A DNA stretch of 64,000 nucleotides from positions 32,951 to 96,950 of the forward strand of contig JAHEZQ010000013.1 of the NCBI GenBank assembly GCA_023250955.1. The letters run 5' to 3'. This DNA comes from Melioribacter sp. Its GTDB lineage: Bacteria > Bacteroidota > Ignavibacteria > Ignavibacteriales > Melioribacteraceae. Positions within the stretch are counted from its first letter, which is position 1. Each line of letters begins with the position of its first letter. Made by a program: the position numbers and the translations under genes. Shown one piece after another: positions 18,523 to 30,439 of the stretch. The notes beneath the pieces are model-generated. The model made no database searches and was not told the origin of the DNA. It saw only the letters and a list, made by a program, of their open reading frames with translations.

Positions 18523-19143
18523 ATGAAGACTAAACTAATATTATTTCTCTTTGTAATATCGTCGCTGATTTTTGCCCAATCAGCAAACGAAGTACTGAAA
18601 AAAATCCAGAACAAGTTTAATTCTATAAATAATTTTACGGCCAACTTCTCGCAAAATTATTTTAACTCGCAAGGTAAAGATGCCGGAAAATCAAACGGAA
18701 AATTCTCTTATAAAAGGAAAAATAAATTTATCGTTGAGTCAAAATCTCAATTAATTATTTCCGATGGTCAAACAATTTGGAATAACGATAAGAGATTTAA
18801 CAGAGTAGTTATTAGCAATTTATCTGATGACCCAACATCTTTTTCACTGGAACAATTTATTTTTGATTATCCGCCGCTTTGTAAATCACGAATAGTTAAA
18901 GATGAAACTGTGGCAAGCGGAGAAATTTTAATTGAAATGATTCCGAAGGATCAGGATCTTCAATTTAAGATTGTAAAGATTTGGGTTTCTGCAGAGGGAA
19001 TGGTAAACAAATTAGAAGTTATAGATAGAGGTGAAATGAGATATGCATTTCAGTTCTCGGAGATTAAAATAAATCAAGATTTACCTGACACAAAATTTAC
19101 TTTTATTACTCCCAAAGGGATTCAAGTTATTGACCTCAGATAA
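18523..19143 (+). CDS. lolA: LolA-like outer-membrane lipoprotein carrier protein
   Basis: A periplasmic chaperone that carries lipoproteins from the inner to the outer membrane. A clear signal peptide (residues 1-19, ending S-L-I-F-A-Q) precedes a 185-residue LolA-like half-barrel. It starts with an F-N-S-I-N-N-F-T-A-N-F-S-Q segment typical of LolA and includes S-D-G-Q-T-I-W-x-x-D. Directly downstream of ftsK, as in many bacteria where ftsK-lolA are adjacent. Its 3' end overlaps the next gene's TTG start by 14 bases. Confidence 0.9.
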   Translation: MKTKLILFLFVISSLIFAQSANEVLKKIQNKFNSINNFTANFSQNYFNSQGKDAGKSNGKFSYKRKNKFIVESKSQLIISDGQTIWNNDKRFNRVVISNLSDDPTSFSLEQFIFDYPPLCKSRIVKDETVASGEILIEMIPKDQDLQFKIVKIWVSAEGMVNKLEVIDRGEMRYAFQFSEIKINQDLPDTKFTFITPKGIQVIDLR

Positions 19144-20203
19144 TGTAAATAATAATCAACTCGCTAAGGTTGTCGGTTATACTTTTCCAATCCTAATTAC
19201 AATTTTGTTCCTTTATTTTGCTTTCAGAGGTATAAATCTTAGTGAATCATTTTTGATAATTGCAAGATCTGCAATCCTTCCCCTAATACTTTATATAATT
19301 GTTTTTTTTCTATCACATCTCGCCAGAGCGATAAGATGGAAATACATAATCAATTCTGTAAAGAATGATGTTTCAATGTTTCATCTATTCGGTTCTGTAA
19401 TGGTAGGTTATGGTGTTAGTTGTGTTGTCCCCAGATTAGGAGAATTATACCGCGGATTATTTTTAGGAAAGTGGGAAGGGCTCTCCCGATCAACAATTAT
19501 TGGTACAATTGTAGTAGAAAGAATTATTGATATTGCAGCATTTGCATTTGCAGCATTGATTAGTGTAAGCATTTTTCAGGCTAATCTATATGACAAGATA
19601 GTTTGGTTAAAAACTTCACTCATCATCGGGTTTTCGCTTATATTTTGTCTAACATTATTCTTAATCTTTCTGGTAAAATTTCAAGAAATATTTAGAAACG
19701 GATTAATAAAAATTTCTAACAAATTATGTGATAAAATAACAAGCCGTGTGAAATCAATTTTTGATACTCTCTTAAGCGGACTCTCCAGTATAAAGGGAAC
19801 AAAAAATATTATTTTTATTGTAGTTTGGACAATCCTAATCCTTCTTTTGTATGCACTAAATTCTTACGTTGGTTTTTATATTCTTGGATTGGATTCATCC
19901 GGCTCTGTTACTTTTAAGATGGCCTGGATTTTAATGACAATTAGCTCTTTCGGTGTTATGATTCCAACTCCCGGAGGAACAGGGCCCTATCATGCAATTT
20001 CAATTTTAGTGCTAACACAATTATTCTTATTCAGCAATGAAATTAGTGCTGCATATGCCATTCTTACTCACTTTATTAATTATGTATTGTTCATTCTATC
20101 CACACTTCTTTTTATTTATATAGTTAATAAACAACGTGAGAAAAAGGGATTACAGAAAGAAACATTTCTTTCAGTTTTTAATCTCAATAAGGAAGAAAAA
20201 TGA
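19130..20203 (+). CDS. Flippase-like integral membrane protein (UPF0104 / LPG_synthase_TM family)
   Basis: A polytopic protein of 357 residues with about eight hydrophobic segments. It shows family features: H-L-A-R-A-I-R-W-K-Y, the G-Y-G-V-S-C-V-V-P-R-L-G-E-L-Y-R-G loop, V-V-E-R-I-I-D, and the P-T-P-G-G-T-G-P-Y-H motif near the C-terminus. The fold is the membrane half of lysyl-phosphatidylglycerol synthase (MprF), where it flips modified lipids. No aminoacyltransferase domain is present, so the lipid or glycan substrate is unknown. The start is a TTG overlapping lolA; no in-frame ATG is near. Confidence 0.82.
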   Translation: MTSDNVNNNQLAKVVGYTFPILITILFLYFAFRGINLSESFLIIARSAILPLILYIIVFFLSHLARAIRWKYIINSVKNDVSMFHLFGSVMVGYGVSCVVPRLGELYRGLFLGKWEGLSRSTIIGTIVVERIIDIAAFAFAALISVSIFQANLYDKIVWLKTSLIIGFSLIFCLTLFLIFLVKFQEIFRNGLIKISNKLCDKITSRVKSIFDTLLSGLSSIKGTKNIIFIVVWTILILLLYALNSYVGFYILGLDSSGSVTFKMAWILMTISSFGVMIPTPGGTGPYHAISILVLTQLFLFSNEISAAYAILTHFINYVLFILSTLLFIYIVNKQREKKGLQKETFLSVFNLNKEEK

Positions 20204-20841
20204 AACGGTTGATGATTTTATTCTTTGTGTTAGCATCTCTTGGTAAAGTTAGTGCTCAGTGGGATTTGAATTTTGCTATGGGACTCGATTTTAAATCCTC
20301 ACCGTCATTTCGAGATTACGTTAATTCGAGTTATGCTTCACCGGGCAATCAAGTTACAACTTTTAAAAGTTCCGTCGGATTTGAGACTGAAGTTGATTAT
20401 AAGATTCATGATAACTTTGCAATAGGTATTGAATATAATCTCCAGATAGATTCTTACACAGCTCCAATTGGAAACGGCGGCGCTTATGAAATTTCTTATA
20501 ATCAGCATCGCCCAAGCTTAATCGCATATTATGTGCTTCCCGGGAATGGTTATCAATTCAAATTTGGTGGCGGGCTTGGTTACAGATATGTTGCACTTAG
20601 CGAGAGAGTATTTACAAGTACAAATTATACTGCTTCAGGTGTAGGATTTTTATTACGGGCAATTGGAAATACATTACTCAGCAAGGATTTTTATGCTTTG
20701 ATCGGAATTGATCTTAGATATGATCTAGCCGGCGAGTTATCAAATGGAAGCAAGTCACTTATTAATAATGCATCCGGGGAGAAATTAAATTTGAATTCTA
20801 TTTCAGTCGGAATTTATTTAGGTATCACTCTAACATTGTAA
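20200..20841 (+). CDS. Outer-membrane beta-barrel protein
   Basis: A 213-residue protein with a signal peptide (residues 1-19, ending V-S-A-Q) followed by alternating amphipathic strands, for example F-A-I-G-I-E-Y-N-L-Q-I-D and F-K-F-G-G-G-L-G-Y-R-Y-V. It ends in a hydrophobic strand I-Y-L-G-I-T-L-T-L of the kind recognised by the BAM machinery. The size fits an eight-stranded OmpA/OmpW-like barrel. Its ATG overlaps the previous stop by four bases (ATGA). Specific function unknown. Confidence 0.75.
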   Translation: MKRLMILFFVLASLGKVSAQWDLNFAMGLDFKSSPSFRDYVNSSYASPGNQVTTFKSSVGFETEVDYKIHDNFAIGIEYNLQIDSYTAPIGNGGAYEISYNQHRPSLIAYYVLPGNGYQFKFGGGLGYRYVALSERVFTSTNYTASGVGFLLRAIGNTLLSKDFYALIGIDLRYDLAGELSNGSKSLINNASGEKLNLNSISVGIYLGITLTL

Positions 20842-20850
20842 AGGATTACA

Positions 20851-21699
20851 TTGAATATAATTGATGCTATAATTCTTGGAATCATACAGGGAATAACAGA
20901 ATTCCTTCCGATTAGCAGTACAGGTCACTTAACAATTGCTGGAAAATTGATGAATCTTATTTCATCTGATCATCCAGAACATTGGACGGCATTTATTGCA
21001 GTTATACAACTCGGTACTTTGATTGCTGTCTTGATTTTTTTCCGGAATGATTTACTGCTTATTATAAAAGATTTTTTTAGCGATAATCTTTTTCGCAGAA
21101 AAAGTTTTAGTGAACAAACAATTAATTCTAAAATGGGATGGTATTTAGTCATAGCAACAATTCCTGTTGCTATAATTGGATTAGGATTCAAGCATATCAT
21201 TGAAGGAGTGTTGACCAAGAATTTATATGTAATAGCTGCTAGTTTTATTATTCTTGCTATCATTCTTACTATTGCAGAAAAACTTGGAAAATTTAAACGC
21301 GAGACAAAAGATATTAAATGGTACGATGCATTAATAATCGGCATAGCTCAATCTTTTGCATTAATACCCGGGTCGTCACGTTCCGGAACAACTATTACAG
21401 CCGGATTATTTCTTGGATTGAAAAGAGAAACTGCTGCACGATTCTCTTTTTTGATGAGCATTCCTGCTGTAGCTGCTAGCGGTCTATTAGAGTTTTATCA
21501 ATCACTCAAATACATTCATTCTGCCGAAATGATTAATCTTATTGTAGCTACAATTTTTTCAGCCCTTGTTGGTTATATTTCGATCGAATTTTTACTTCGG
21601 TATTTAAAAAAGAATTCTACTTTTATTTTTATAATATACCGGGTAATTGTTGGCATCATAATACTGTTGTTATTGAGTAAAGGTATTTTACAACCTTAA
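20851..21699 (+). CDS. uppP: Undecaprenyl-diphosphate phosphatase
   Basis: UppP (BacA) recycles undecaprenyl pyrophosphate, the lipid carrier for peptidoglycan and O-antigen. The 282-residue polytopic protein begins at a TTG with the usual N-I-I-D-A-I-I-L-G-I-I-Q-G-I-T-E-F-L-P-I-S-S-T-G-H region, which includes the essential glutamate. The second active-site motif is P-G-S-S-R-S-G-T-T. AAAGGA precedes the start. Its neighbours are envelope genes. Overproduction of this family gives bacitracin tolerance in other bacteria. Confidence 0.95.
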   Translation: MNIIDAIILGIIQGITEFLPISSTGHLTIAGKLMNLISSDHPEHWTAFIAVIQLGTLIAVLIFFRNDLLLIIKDFFSDNLFRRKSFSEQTINSKMGWYLVIATIPVAIIGLGFKHIIEGVLTKNLYVIAASFIILAIILTIAEKLGKFKRETKDIKWYDALIIGIAQSFALIPGSSRSGTTITAGLFLGLKRETAARFSFLMSIPAVAASGLLEFYQSLKYIHSAEMINLIVATIFSALVGYISIEFLLRYLKKNSTFIFIIYRVIVGIIILLLLSKGILQP

Positions 21700-21716
21700 G
21701 TATTTGAGGATAATTT

Positions 21717-22334
21717 TTGCGTAAGGTAGTTTTAACAGTTTTAATTACGTACTTATTTTTTTCATGTCAAAGACATTATAAAACTATTATTCTTAATAAT
21801 GAATATAATAAAGGAGTTACCTTGGATACATTAATGAATCTTAAAGACAATGAACAACTTGTTGCAAAAATTGAGACCAGTCTTGGTAAAATTGAAATTG
21901 AACTGTATGCAAAAGAAGTTCCTAAAACCGTTAAAAATTTTGTTGGTTTAGCTCTCGAAGGATATTATAATGGCATAATTTTTCACAGAACAATAAAAGA
22001 TTTTATGATTCAAACAGGAGACTCAACCGGTACAGGTATGGGTGGAAAAAGTATATATGGAAAAGATTTTGAAGATGAGTTTGTGAATAGTTTGCATCAC
22101 AATACGCCCGGAATTCTATCAATGGCAAATGCGGGGCCAAATACAAATAGAAGCCAATTTTTTATAACAGTAGCCCCAACTCTATGGCTCGATAGAAAAC
22201 ACACCATTTTTGGTAAGGTTACTGATGGATTGGATGTTGTTTATCAAATCAGTAATGTACAAACCGGTCGTGGTGATAAACCGGTAAAAGAAATTGTTAT
22301 GAAAAATGTTACAATTGAGAAACGCATTTTTTAA
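21717..22334 (+). CDS. Cyclophilin-type peptidyl-prolyl isomerase, probable lipoprotein
   Basis: A proline isomerase acting outside the cytoplasm. The first 17 residues (TTG start) form a short signal with an L-F-F-S-C lipobox-like end. The cyclophilin domain (about 50-205) shows T-V-x-[17 protein letters not shown] (arginine and glutamine of the active site), [24 protein letters not shown] and H-T-I-F-G-K-V. Likely a periplasmic or outer-membrane folding helper. The lipid anchor is inference. Confidence 0.88.
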   Translation: MRKVVLTVLITYLFFSCQRHYKTIILNNEYNKGVTLDTLMNLKDNEQLVAKIETSLGKIEIELYAKEVPKTVKNFVGLALEGYYNGIIFHRTIKDFMIQTGDSTGTGMGGKSIYGKDFEDEFVNSLHHNTPGILSMANAGPNTNRSQFFITVAPTLWLDRKHTIFGKVTDGLDVVYQISNVQTGRGDKPVKEIVMKNVTIEKRIF

Positions 22335-22340
22335 GAACCA

Positions 22341-23378
22341 ATGGCAAAAAAAGAATTACCCTCAATAACTGAAATTGCAAAATTTCTTTCTAAGGAAAAT
22401 ATTCTTCCGATTTATTTCTTATGCGGAGAAGATCAGTACACATTAGATCTTGCAGTTGAGACATTAGAAAAAGCTGTAACACCACACCTTCTCTCGGATT
22501 TCGATAAAGAAATCATTTCAGCTGACAAGAATTTAAGTTTAGCACAAATTTTAGATCTTGCATATTCATTTCCATTTGGCGGAGGTAAGAAGTTAATTAT
22601 TCTAAAAAACTTTGAAAAATTTGGTGATAAAAAAGAACTTACTGCATATGTTAACAATCCGTCAGAATCCACGGCACTTATCGTTATTCAATCCGGAAAA
22701 ATTTCTGATATTTCAAAGGAACCATACTCAAAATTATTAGAGAAAAAAGAACTCTTTGAAGCACGTACTGTAACAGGTGAAGAATTAGTTGATTGGGTCG
22801 TGAAAAAGAACAGGAAACTTGGAGTAAACTTTTCGCAGGATAATGCAAGGGCATTGATTGAAATTGTTGGCGAGGATAAATCGCTTCTTGAAATGCAATT
22901 CCAAAAGATAGTTGATTACATAAATGGCAGGAATGAAATTACATACGAGGATATAAAAAAAATCTCTTCTCCGACTAAAGAATTTTCAATATTTGATTTG
23001 CAAGATTCGATTGGAAAAGGTGATAAATCAAGAGCAGTGGAAGTCGCTTACAATCTATTAGATGCCGGCGTAGAAATAGTTTTTATAATAAACATGCTAG
23101 CAAAATTCGTTCTTACAGTCGCTCAAATCACTGATCTCGTCAGATCAAAAGTAAATGATAATGAAGCAGTTAAACTGATTGGTGTTAGTTGGGGGTATTA
23201 TTTTAATTGTAAAAAGGCTAAATATTTAATGTCAGATGAACGTCTTCTTAATGCCTCCAGAGCTTTATTAAACGCTGATTTAGCTGTAAAAACTACCAAT
23301 ACGGATAATCGTACTGTTTTATTAATGTTAATTGGTGAAATTTTAGGTGAGGAAATAACATCAAGTATTGTTTCTTAA
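22341..23378 (+). CDS. holA: DNA polymerase III delta subunit
   Basis: HolA opens the sliding clamp within the clamp-loader complex. The 345 residues match the family: I-Y-F-L-C-G-E-D-Q-Y at the start of the AAA-like domain, a K-L-I-I-L-K-N-F-E-K strand, an E-E-L-V-D-W-V turn, then a helical C-terminal domain beginning at I-F-D-L-Q-D-S-I-G-K-G-D. As expected for delta, there is no functional Walker A. It starts six bases after the cyclophilin stop. Confidence 0.9.
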   Translation: MAKKELPSITEIAKFLSKENILPIYFLCGEDQYTLDLAVETLEKAVTPHLLSDFDKEIISADKNLSLAQILDLAYSFPFGGGKKLIILKNFEKFGDKKELTAYVNNPSESTALIVIQSGKISDISKEPYSKLLEKKELFEARTVTGEELVDWVVKKNRKLGVNFSQDNARALIEIVGEDKSLLEMQFQKIVDYINGRNEITYEDIKKISSPTKEFSIFDLQDSIGKGDKSRAVEVAYNLLDAGVEIVFIINMLAKFVLTVAQITDLVRSKVNDNEAVKLIGVSWGYYFNCKKAKYLMSDERLLNASRALLNADLAVKTTNTDNRTVLLMLIGEILGEEITSSIVS

Positions 23379-23463
23379 CCAATTTATTGCATTTTGTTAT
23401 GGTTAGGCTAAAATTAAATCTAAAATTTTGAAACATTTTTATATAAAAAGGGTATAATTTTCG

Positions 23464-24048
23464 TTGAATAAGCTCCTGACAGAATTTTCAGATGAAGAAT
23501 TAATTAAAGAGTATCAGGATAATAACACTCCTGAAGCGTATGATATTTTAGTTAAACGTTACAAGGACCCTTTAATGAATTTTGTTTATAGGTTTGTTGG
23601 TGATCGCGATATTTGTACAGATGTTGTTCAAGATACAATGATAAAGTTTTATTTGAATAAAGATTCTTACCGTTCATTTGCAAAATTTTCAACATGGATT
23701 TACACAATTGCAGGAAATCTTGCCAAGAATGAATTGAAACGGAGACGAAGAAGAATTATTTTTTCAATTAATAACAGCGATGACGAAAGATCGCCTCAGA
23801 TTGAAGACAAAATGTTTTTAGCTCCGGATAAAGCAGCAGATGGTGAAATACGCAATGAGATTATTCAAAAAGCTCTATTGAAAGTTAAACCTGTTTATCG
23901 TGAGGTTGTAATCTTAAGAGATATACAAGATCTTTCTTACGAAGAAATTTCTGAAATTACTGGACTTGCGATAGGTACTGTTAAATCGAGAATCAATCGC
24001 GGAAGAGCACAATTACAAAAACTTTTGAAACATATCTACAGAGAGTAG
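23464..24048 (+). CDS. ECF-type RNA polymerase sigma factor
   Basis: A 194-residue sigma-70-family factor with only regions 2 and 4. Region 2 contains D-I-C-T-D-V-V-Q-D-T-M-I-K-F-Y and F-S-T-W-I-Y-T-I-A-G-N-L-A-K-N-E-L-K-R. Region 4 contains L-P/K-x-x-Y-R-E-V-V-I-L-R-D-I-Q-D-L-S-Y-E-E-I-S-E-I-T-G and G-T-V-K-S-R-I-N-R-G-R. The start is TTG. The next gene, three bases downstream, encodes a single-pass membrane protein likely to be its anti-sigma factor. The stimulus is not apparent. Confidence 0.93.
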   Translation: MNKLLTEFSDEELIKEYQDNNTPEAYDILVKRYKDPLMNFVYRFVGDRDICTDVVQDTMIKFYLNKDSYRSFAKFSTWIYTIAGNLAKNELKRRRRRIIFSINNSDDERSPQIEDKMFLAPDKAADGEIRNEIIQKALLKVKPVYREVVILRDIQDLSYEEISEITGLAIGTVKSRINRGRAQLQKLLKHIYRE

Positions 24049-24051
24049 CTT

Positions 24052-24717
24052 ATGAAAAAAATCTACAACGACGAAGAAAACAAATTTTCAAAAATGTTAA
24101 AAGATCTCAAGGACTTGCCCAATATTAAAGCACCCGATAATTTTGAGTACAATCTATTAACACGTATACAAAATAAAAATTTCGGTACCGTTGAAAAAAG
24201 AGAACCTCAATTTAATTGGATAAAATTTCTCGCTCCTTCTGCTGTTGCTGTTTCGGTAATTATTCTCTTTTTTATTTTTCTTCCATCATCGCAGGAAAAT
24301 AATAATCAATTATTACAGCAGACCAAACTGCAGGATAACCAATCTGCAGTTAATAATTCTCCATCTGCTAAGAATGAATTGAATAATCAGCAATCAGTTC
24401 CTTCGAACACTAGAATACAGCCCAATTCATCCAGTCTTTTAGGATCGAATAATCAAACGGTTAAACCAAGTACACGGTCTCCGTTATATGATTCTAGATC
24501 AATCAAACTTGATGATTACATTTCCGGAGCTAATAAAAATCGAAGTAATACGAACAGAGGCAATATTGTAAACAACGGTGAAGAATCTTCTCAATATGAT
24601 GGCTTTGTCGTTTCAGAAAAACCTGATAAAAAAACACTTGAAAGATACCGTGCAGTTGTAGACTCAATCAAAAAAGCGCAATTGAAAGCCGATTCATTAA
24701 AAAAGGTTCAAAAATAA
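24052..24717 (+). CDS. Probable membrane anti-sigma factor
   Basis: A 221-residue protein immediately after the ECF sigma gene. A charged cytoplasmic N-terminal part (1-62) contains N-I-K-A-P-D-N-F-E-Y-N-L-L-T-R-I, a segment often seen in Bacteroidota anti-sigma proteins. One transmembrane segment (about 65-84) follows, then an asparagine/serine/glutamine-rich low-complexity periplasmic stretch (85-190) and a lysine-rich end. No zinc-binding H-x-x-x-C-x-x-C motif is present, so it is not a ZAS-type anti-sigma. Function is inferred from position and topology. Confidence 0.6.
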   Translation: MKKIYNDEENKFSKMLKDLKDLPNIKAPDNFEYNLLTRIQNKNFGTVEKREPQFNWIKFLAPSAVAVSVIILFFIFLPSSQENNNQLLQQTKLQDNQSAVNNSPSAKNELNNQQSVPSNTRIQPNSSSLLGSNNQTVKPSTRSPLYDSRSIKLDDYISGANKNRSNTNRGNIVNNGEESSQYDGFVVSEKPDKKTLERYRAVVDSIKKAQLKADSLKKVQK

Positions 24718-24738
24718 GCCTTATCTAAGGGTTAGCGG

Positions 24739-24770
24739 TTTGTTTTTTAGCCCCAGCATAGCTAAATTTG
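24739..24770 (+). promoter_or_regulatory. Bacteroidota-type promoter for rpmE
   Basis: TTTG at 24739-24742, a 20-base spacer, then TAAATTTG at 24763-24770. It is an excellent consensus match 30 bases before the rpmE ATG. Confidence 0.7.
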
Positions 24771-24800
24771 AGCCCAAAATAATCAAGGAAGTTGTAGTAA

Positions 24801-25007
24801 ATGAAAAAAGGTATTCATCCAAATTATAAGAGATGCGAAGTTACTTGTGTTTGCGGAAATACATTTGTAACACGTTCAACTGTAAGCAGTATTAAGATTG
24901 AGCTTTGTTCGAATTGTCATCCTTTCTTTACCGGAAAACAAAAAATTGTAGATTCAACCGGACGAGTAGAAAGATTCAAGAAAAAATACGGTTTGAAAGA
25001 AGCATAA
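24801..25007 (+). CDS. rpmE: 50S ribosomal protein L31, zinc-binding form
   Basis: A 68-residue L31 beginning [20 protein letters not shown]. Cysteines in T-C-V-C and [11 protein letters not shown] are those of the zinc-containing (C+) paralogue. The ending R-V-E-R-F-K-K-K-Y is typical. It is a monocistronic unit with its own promoter and terminator. Confidence 0.97.
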   Translation: MKKGIHPNYKRCEVTCVCGNTFVTRSTVSSIKIELCSNCHPFFTGKQKIVDSTGRVERFKKKYGLKEA

Positions 25008-25027
25008 ATTTTTCAGCTTTCAGTTAG

Positions 25028-25057
25028 AGGGCTGTATTATCAGCCCTTTTGCTTTTT
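25028..25057 (+). terminator. Intrinsic terminator after rpmE
   Basis: AGGGCTG (25028-25034), loop TATTAT, CAGCCCT (25041-25047), then TTTGCTTTTT. Confidence 0.85.
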
Positions 25058-25123
25058 AAATACCCCTCCCGTTTTTCAATTATAGATTAATTAATTTACA
25101 AGCACCTAAAATTATTGTTTGAT

Positions 25124-26491
25124 ATGGAACAGAATACAGAATCATTTGAACTCAATCTTTATCAAGGCGTTAGAGGACATGCTGTAAAAATCCTAAATCG
25201 CATTGATAGAACAGATGCATATCTTGATAAACTCCTCGATATAGAAATAAAAAATTCCAACCTTTCAGGTCTCGATAAATCATTACTTTTCGAAATTGTT
25301 CATGGTGTGACCCGATGGCTTGGTAGAATTGATTGGATACTTAATGGATTTTATAAAGGTCAATTCTCCAAATGTATTCCAAACGTTAAAAACGCAATGC
25401 GTGTGGCTTTATATCAAATTTTATTTCTTGACAAGGTACCTGACTATGCCGCGGTTAACGAAGCAGTAGATTTTGTTAAAAAACTTCAAGGTCAAAAGCC
25501 TGCCGATTTAACTAATGCCGTATTAAGAAATATCATTCGAAGCAAAGATATAATTCGTTATCCTGATCCTAATGAAGATATTATTACATACTTCAGTGCT
25601 TATTATTCTCATCCTAGTTGGATGGTTAAAAGATGGATCAACAGATATGGAAAAGATGAAACTGAGAAACTGTTAATTTCGAATAACAATAAACCTTTAT
25701 TAACTATTCGTGTTAATGGATTAGTTTCTAATTATGAAGAAATGAATTCTTTACTTAACAGTGTTGAACTGAAATTTACAAATGGGAAATTTTTACCTGA
25801 ATTCATCCGGTTAAGTGCACTTTCAAATATTACCGATTGGGAATATTTTCATAAAGGTTACTTTACAGTTCAAGATGAAAGCACCGGACTGCCGATTAAA
25901 TTATTAGATGTAAAACCGGGAATGAGAGTTTTGGATTTATGTGCCGCTCCAGGTGGTAAAACAGCATTCATAGCCGATGTAATGCAAAACTCCGGAGAGA
26001 TTATTGCTTTAGACAGATTTGAAAGCAGACTTAAAATATTACAGAAGAATTTGAGTAGACTACAAGTGACAAATGTAAAAACTATTACAATTGATGCAAA
26101 TGAATATGAAGATGAGCAGGGATTTGACAGAGTATTAGTGGATGCACCTTGTTCCGGATTAGGAACATTAACTAAAAAACCCGATCTAAAGTGGAAAAGA
26201 GACTTGGGGGATATCAGAAAAATTGTTAATATTCAATACGAGTTACTGAAAAAAGGCGCATCATTATTAAGAAAAAGCGGTTTCATAGTGTATAGCACAT
26301 GTACTATTGAACCCGAAGAGAATTTTGAAATCATAAAAAAATTCTTGATGGATTATCCTAACTTCAAATTGGTTGATCCAGGTGATGCGCTATCAACTGA
26401 ACTAATAGATGAAAATGGCTGCGTTAGAACTTTACCTCATTTACACGGACTTGATGGTTCATTTGCGGCAAAATTAGAAAAGAGTTATTAA
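25124..26491 (+). CDS. rsmB: 16S rRNA (cytosine-967-C5)-methyltransferase
   Basis: RsmB methylates C967 of 16S rRNA using S-adenosylmethionine. An N-terminal NusB-like helical domain (about 12-150) precedes the Rossmann methyltransferase domain. Motif I is L-D-L-C-A-A-P-G-G-K-T. The two cysteines of the RNA m5C mechanism stand in V-D-A-P-C-S-G-L-G-T and Y-S-T-C-T-I-E-P-E-E-N. The frame can start at a TTG (25115), but the ATG at 25124 is preferred; both give about 455 residues. Confidence 0.93.
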   Translation: MEQNTESFELNLYQGVRGHAVKILNRIDRTDAYLDKLLDIEIKNSNLSGLDKSLLFEIVHGVTRWLGRIDWILNGFYKGQFSKCIPNVKNAMRVALYQILFLDKVPDYAAVNEAVDFVKKLQGQKPADLTNAVLRNIIRSKDIIRYPDPNEDIITYFSAYYSHPSWMVKRWINRYGKDETEKLLISNNNKPLLTIRVNGLVSNYEEMNSLLNSVELKFTNGKFLPEFIRLSALSNITDWEYFHKGYFTVQDESTGLPIKLLDVKPGMRVLDLCAAPGGKTAFIADVMQNSGEIIALDRFESRLKILQKNLSRLQVTNVKTITIDANEYEDEQGFDRVLVDAPCSGLGTLTKKPDLKWKRDLGDIRKIVNIQYELLKKGASLLRKSGFIVYSTCTIEPEENFEIIKKFLMDYPNFKLVDPGDALSTELIDENGCVRTLPHLHGLDGSFAAKLEKSY

Positions 26492-26507
26492 GAATTAAGT
26501 TAACTCA

Positions 26508-29412
<2,905 letters not shown>

Positions 29413-29415
29413 AAA

Positions 29416-29946
29416 ATGTTTGAAGGATTAAAAAGAAAGATTGGTCGTTTTGTTCTAAGAAGGAAATATTTACACAAAAATATAGAACAACTTGTATACA
29501 ACAACGTCATAAGTAGTGCAAAGAATTTCTTTTTTGTAATGCCTAGTATTGACAACGATTTTTATCATACACTTGAAATATTAAAATATTATCAAAACCA
29601 GAAAAAAGTAATAACATTGTTTTTACCTGAACATAAATACAATTTGATTCCGGACAAAGAGAAATACAAATTTATTTCTTTTCTTCCGCATCAGGTTACG
29701 AGATTCTTTTTGCCTGAGAAAAATCTTATTGCAAGATTAAGAACAAAAGAATTTGATGTTGTTATTGATCTAAATCGTTCTGAGAACATTTTTTTTAGCA
29801 CAATTTCTAATATAGTAAGGTCAAAAATCCGCATTAGTTTTGTGAAAGAGTTTTCCGAGAACTATTACAATCTTCAAATAGTTGATAAACAAGGTGATTC
29901 GGAGACAGCATATAAAAGCTTTCTAAATTACCTTCAAATGTTCTAA
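29416..29946 (+). CDS. Hypothetical protein, resembles half of a GT9-type glycosyltransferase
   Basis: A 176-residue protein three bases after ligA. No signal peptide or membrane segment is seen. The middle alternates short hydrophobic strands with helices (N-F-F-F-V-M-P-S, V-I-T-L-F-L-P-E, F-D-V-V-I-D-L-N-R-S) in the manner of a Rossmann-like domain. F-D-V-V-I-D-L plus S-K-I-R-I-S-F recalls the N-terminal domain of heptosyltransferase-like GT9 proteins, but the C-terminal donor-binding domain is missing. The call is only a resemblance; function unknown. Confidence 0.5.
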   Translation: MFEGLKRKIGRFVLRRKYLHKNIEQLVYNNVISSAKNFFFVMPSIDNDFYHTLEILKYYQNQKKVITLFLPEHKYNLIPDKEKYKFISFLPHQVTRFFLPEKNLIARLRTKEFDVVIDLNRSENIFFSTISNIVRSKIRISFVKEFSENYYNLQIVDKQGDSETAYKSFLNYLQMF

Positions 29947-30018
29947 TTAAAAACGTTGGGATTATTTAACCGAATTTGTAGATTAGAGGTAGAAAATTAT
30001 AATTTATTGTAGTGGAAA

Positions 30019-30378
30019 ATGAGCGAGAATTTCAATTACGAATTAAAAAAAATAGGCGATAGCGCAATTTTTAAGTTAAATGAAAAGCGTTTTGATGCTT
30101 CAATTGCCGGATTTGTAAAAGGTGAATTTACCATACTTCTTCACACTGAAGATGTAAAAAAACTTATTATTGATCTTTCCGAAGTTGATTATTGCGATAG
30201 TTCAGGATTAAGTGCCATTCTTCTTGCTTTTAGAATTCTCCAATCAAACGAAGGTCATATCCGAATTGCTTCCCCGACAAAGAATGTTAAGACTCTTATT
30301 GAAATTTCTCAACTTAATAGAGTTCTTCATGTTTGCAATACCGTAAATGAAGCAATAAAAGAATTAGAAAATTTATAG
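30019..30378 (+). CDS. STAS-domain protein (anti-sigma-factor-antagonist-like)
   Basis: A 119-residue single STAS domain. The phosphorylation loop D-Y-C-D-S-S-G-L-S-A-I-L carries the serine that partner kinases modify in SpoIIAA/RsbV proteins. Strand and helix order is normal: K-L-I-I-D-L-S-E-V-D, then H-I-R-I-A-S-P-T-K-N-V, then I-S-Q-L-N-R-V-L. No GHKL kinase or PP2C phosphatase gene is adjacent, so its partner must be encoded elsewhere. It might act in partner switching, or in phospholipid asymmetry as MlaB does, but no Mla genes are here. Confidence 0.85.
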   Translation: MSENFNYELKKIGDSAIFKLNEKRFDASIAGFVKGEFTILLHTEDVKKLIIDLSEVDYCDSSGLSAILLAFRILQSNEGHIRIASPTKNVKTLIEISQLNRVLHVCNTVNEAIKELENL

Positions 30379-30439
30379 AGATTACTTTTCTTAAATCAAT
30401 TCTAACAATACCCCCTGCAGAATAAGTGGTGAAAATGTT

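Noticed and set aside
20970..21344. 124-codon open frame on the minus strand
   Set aside because: It is antisense to uppP with no independent support.
23440..23463. TATAAT-like box right before the ECF sigma gene
   Set aside because: It is too close to the start codon, the upstream box is badly spaced, and AT-rich sequence makes such matches likely by chance.
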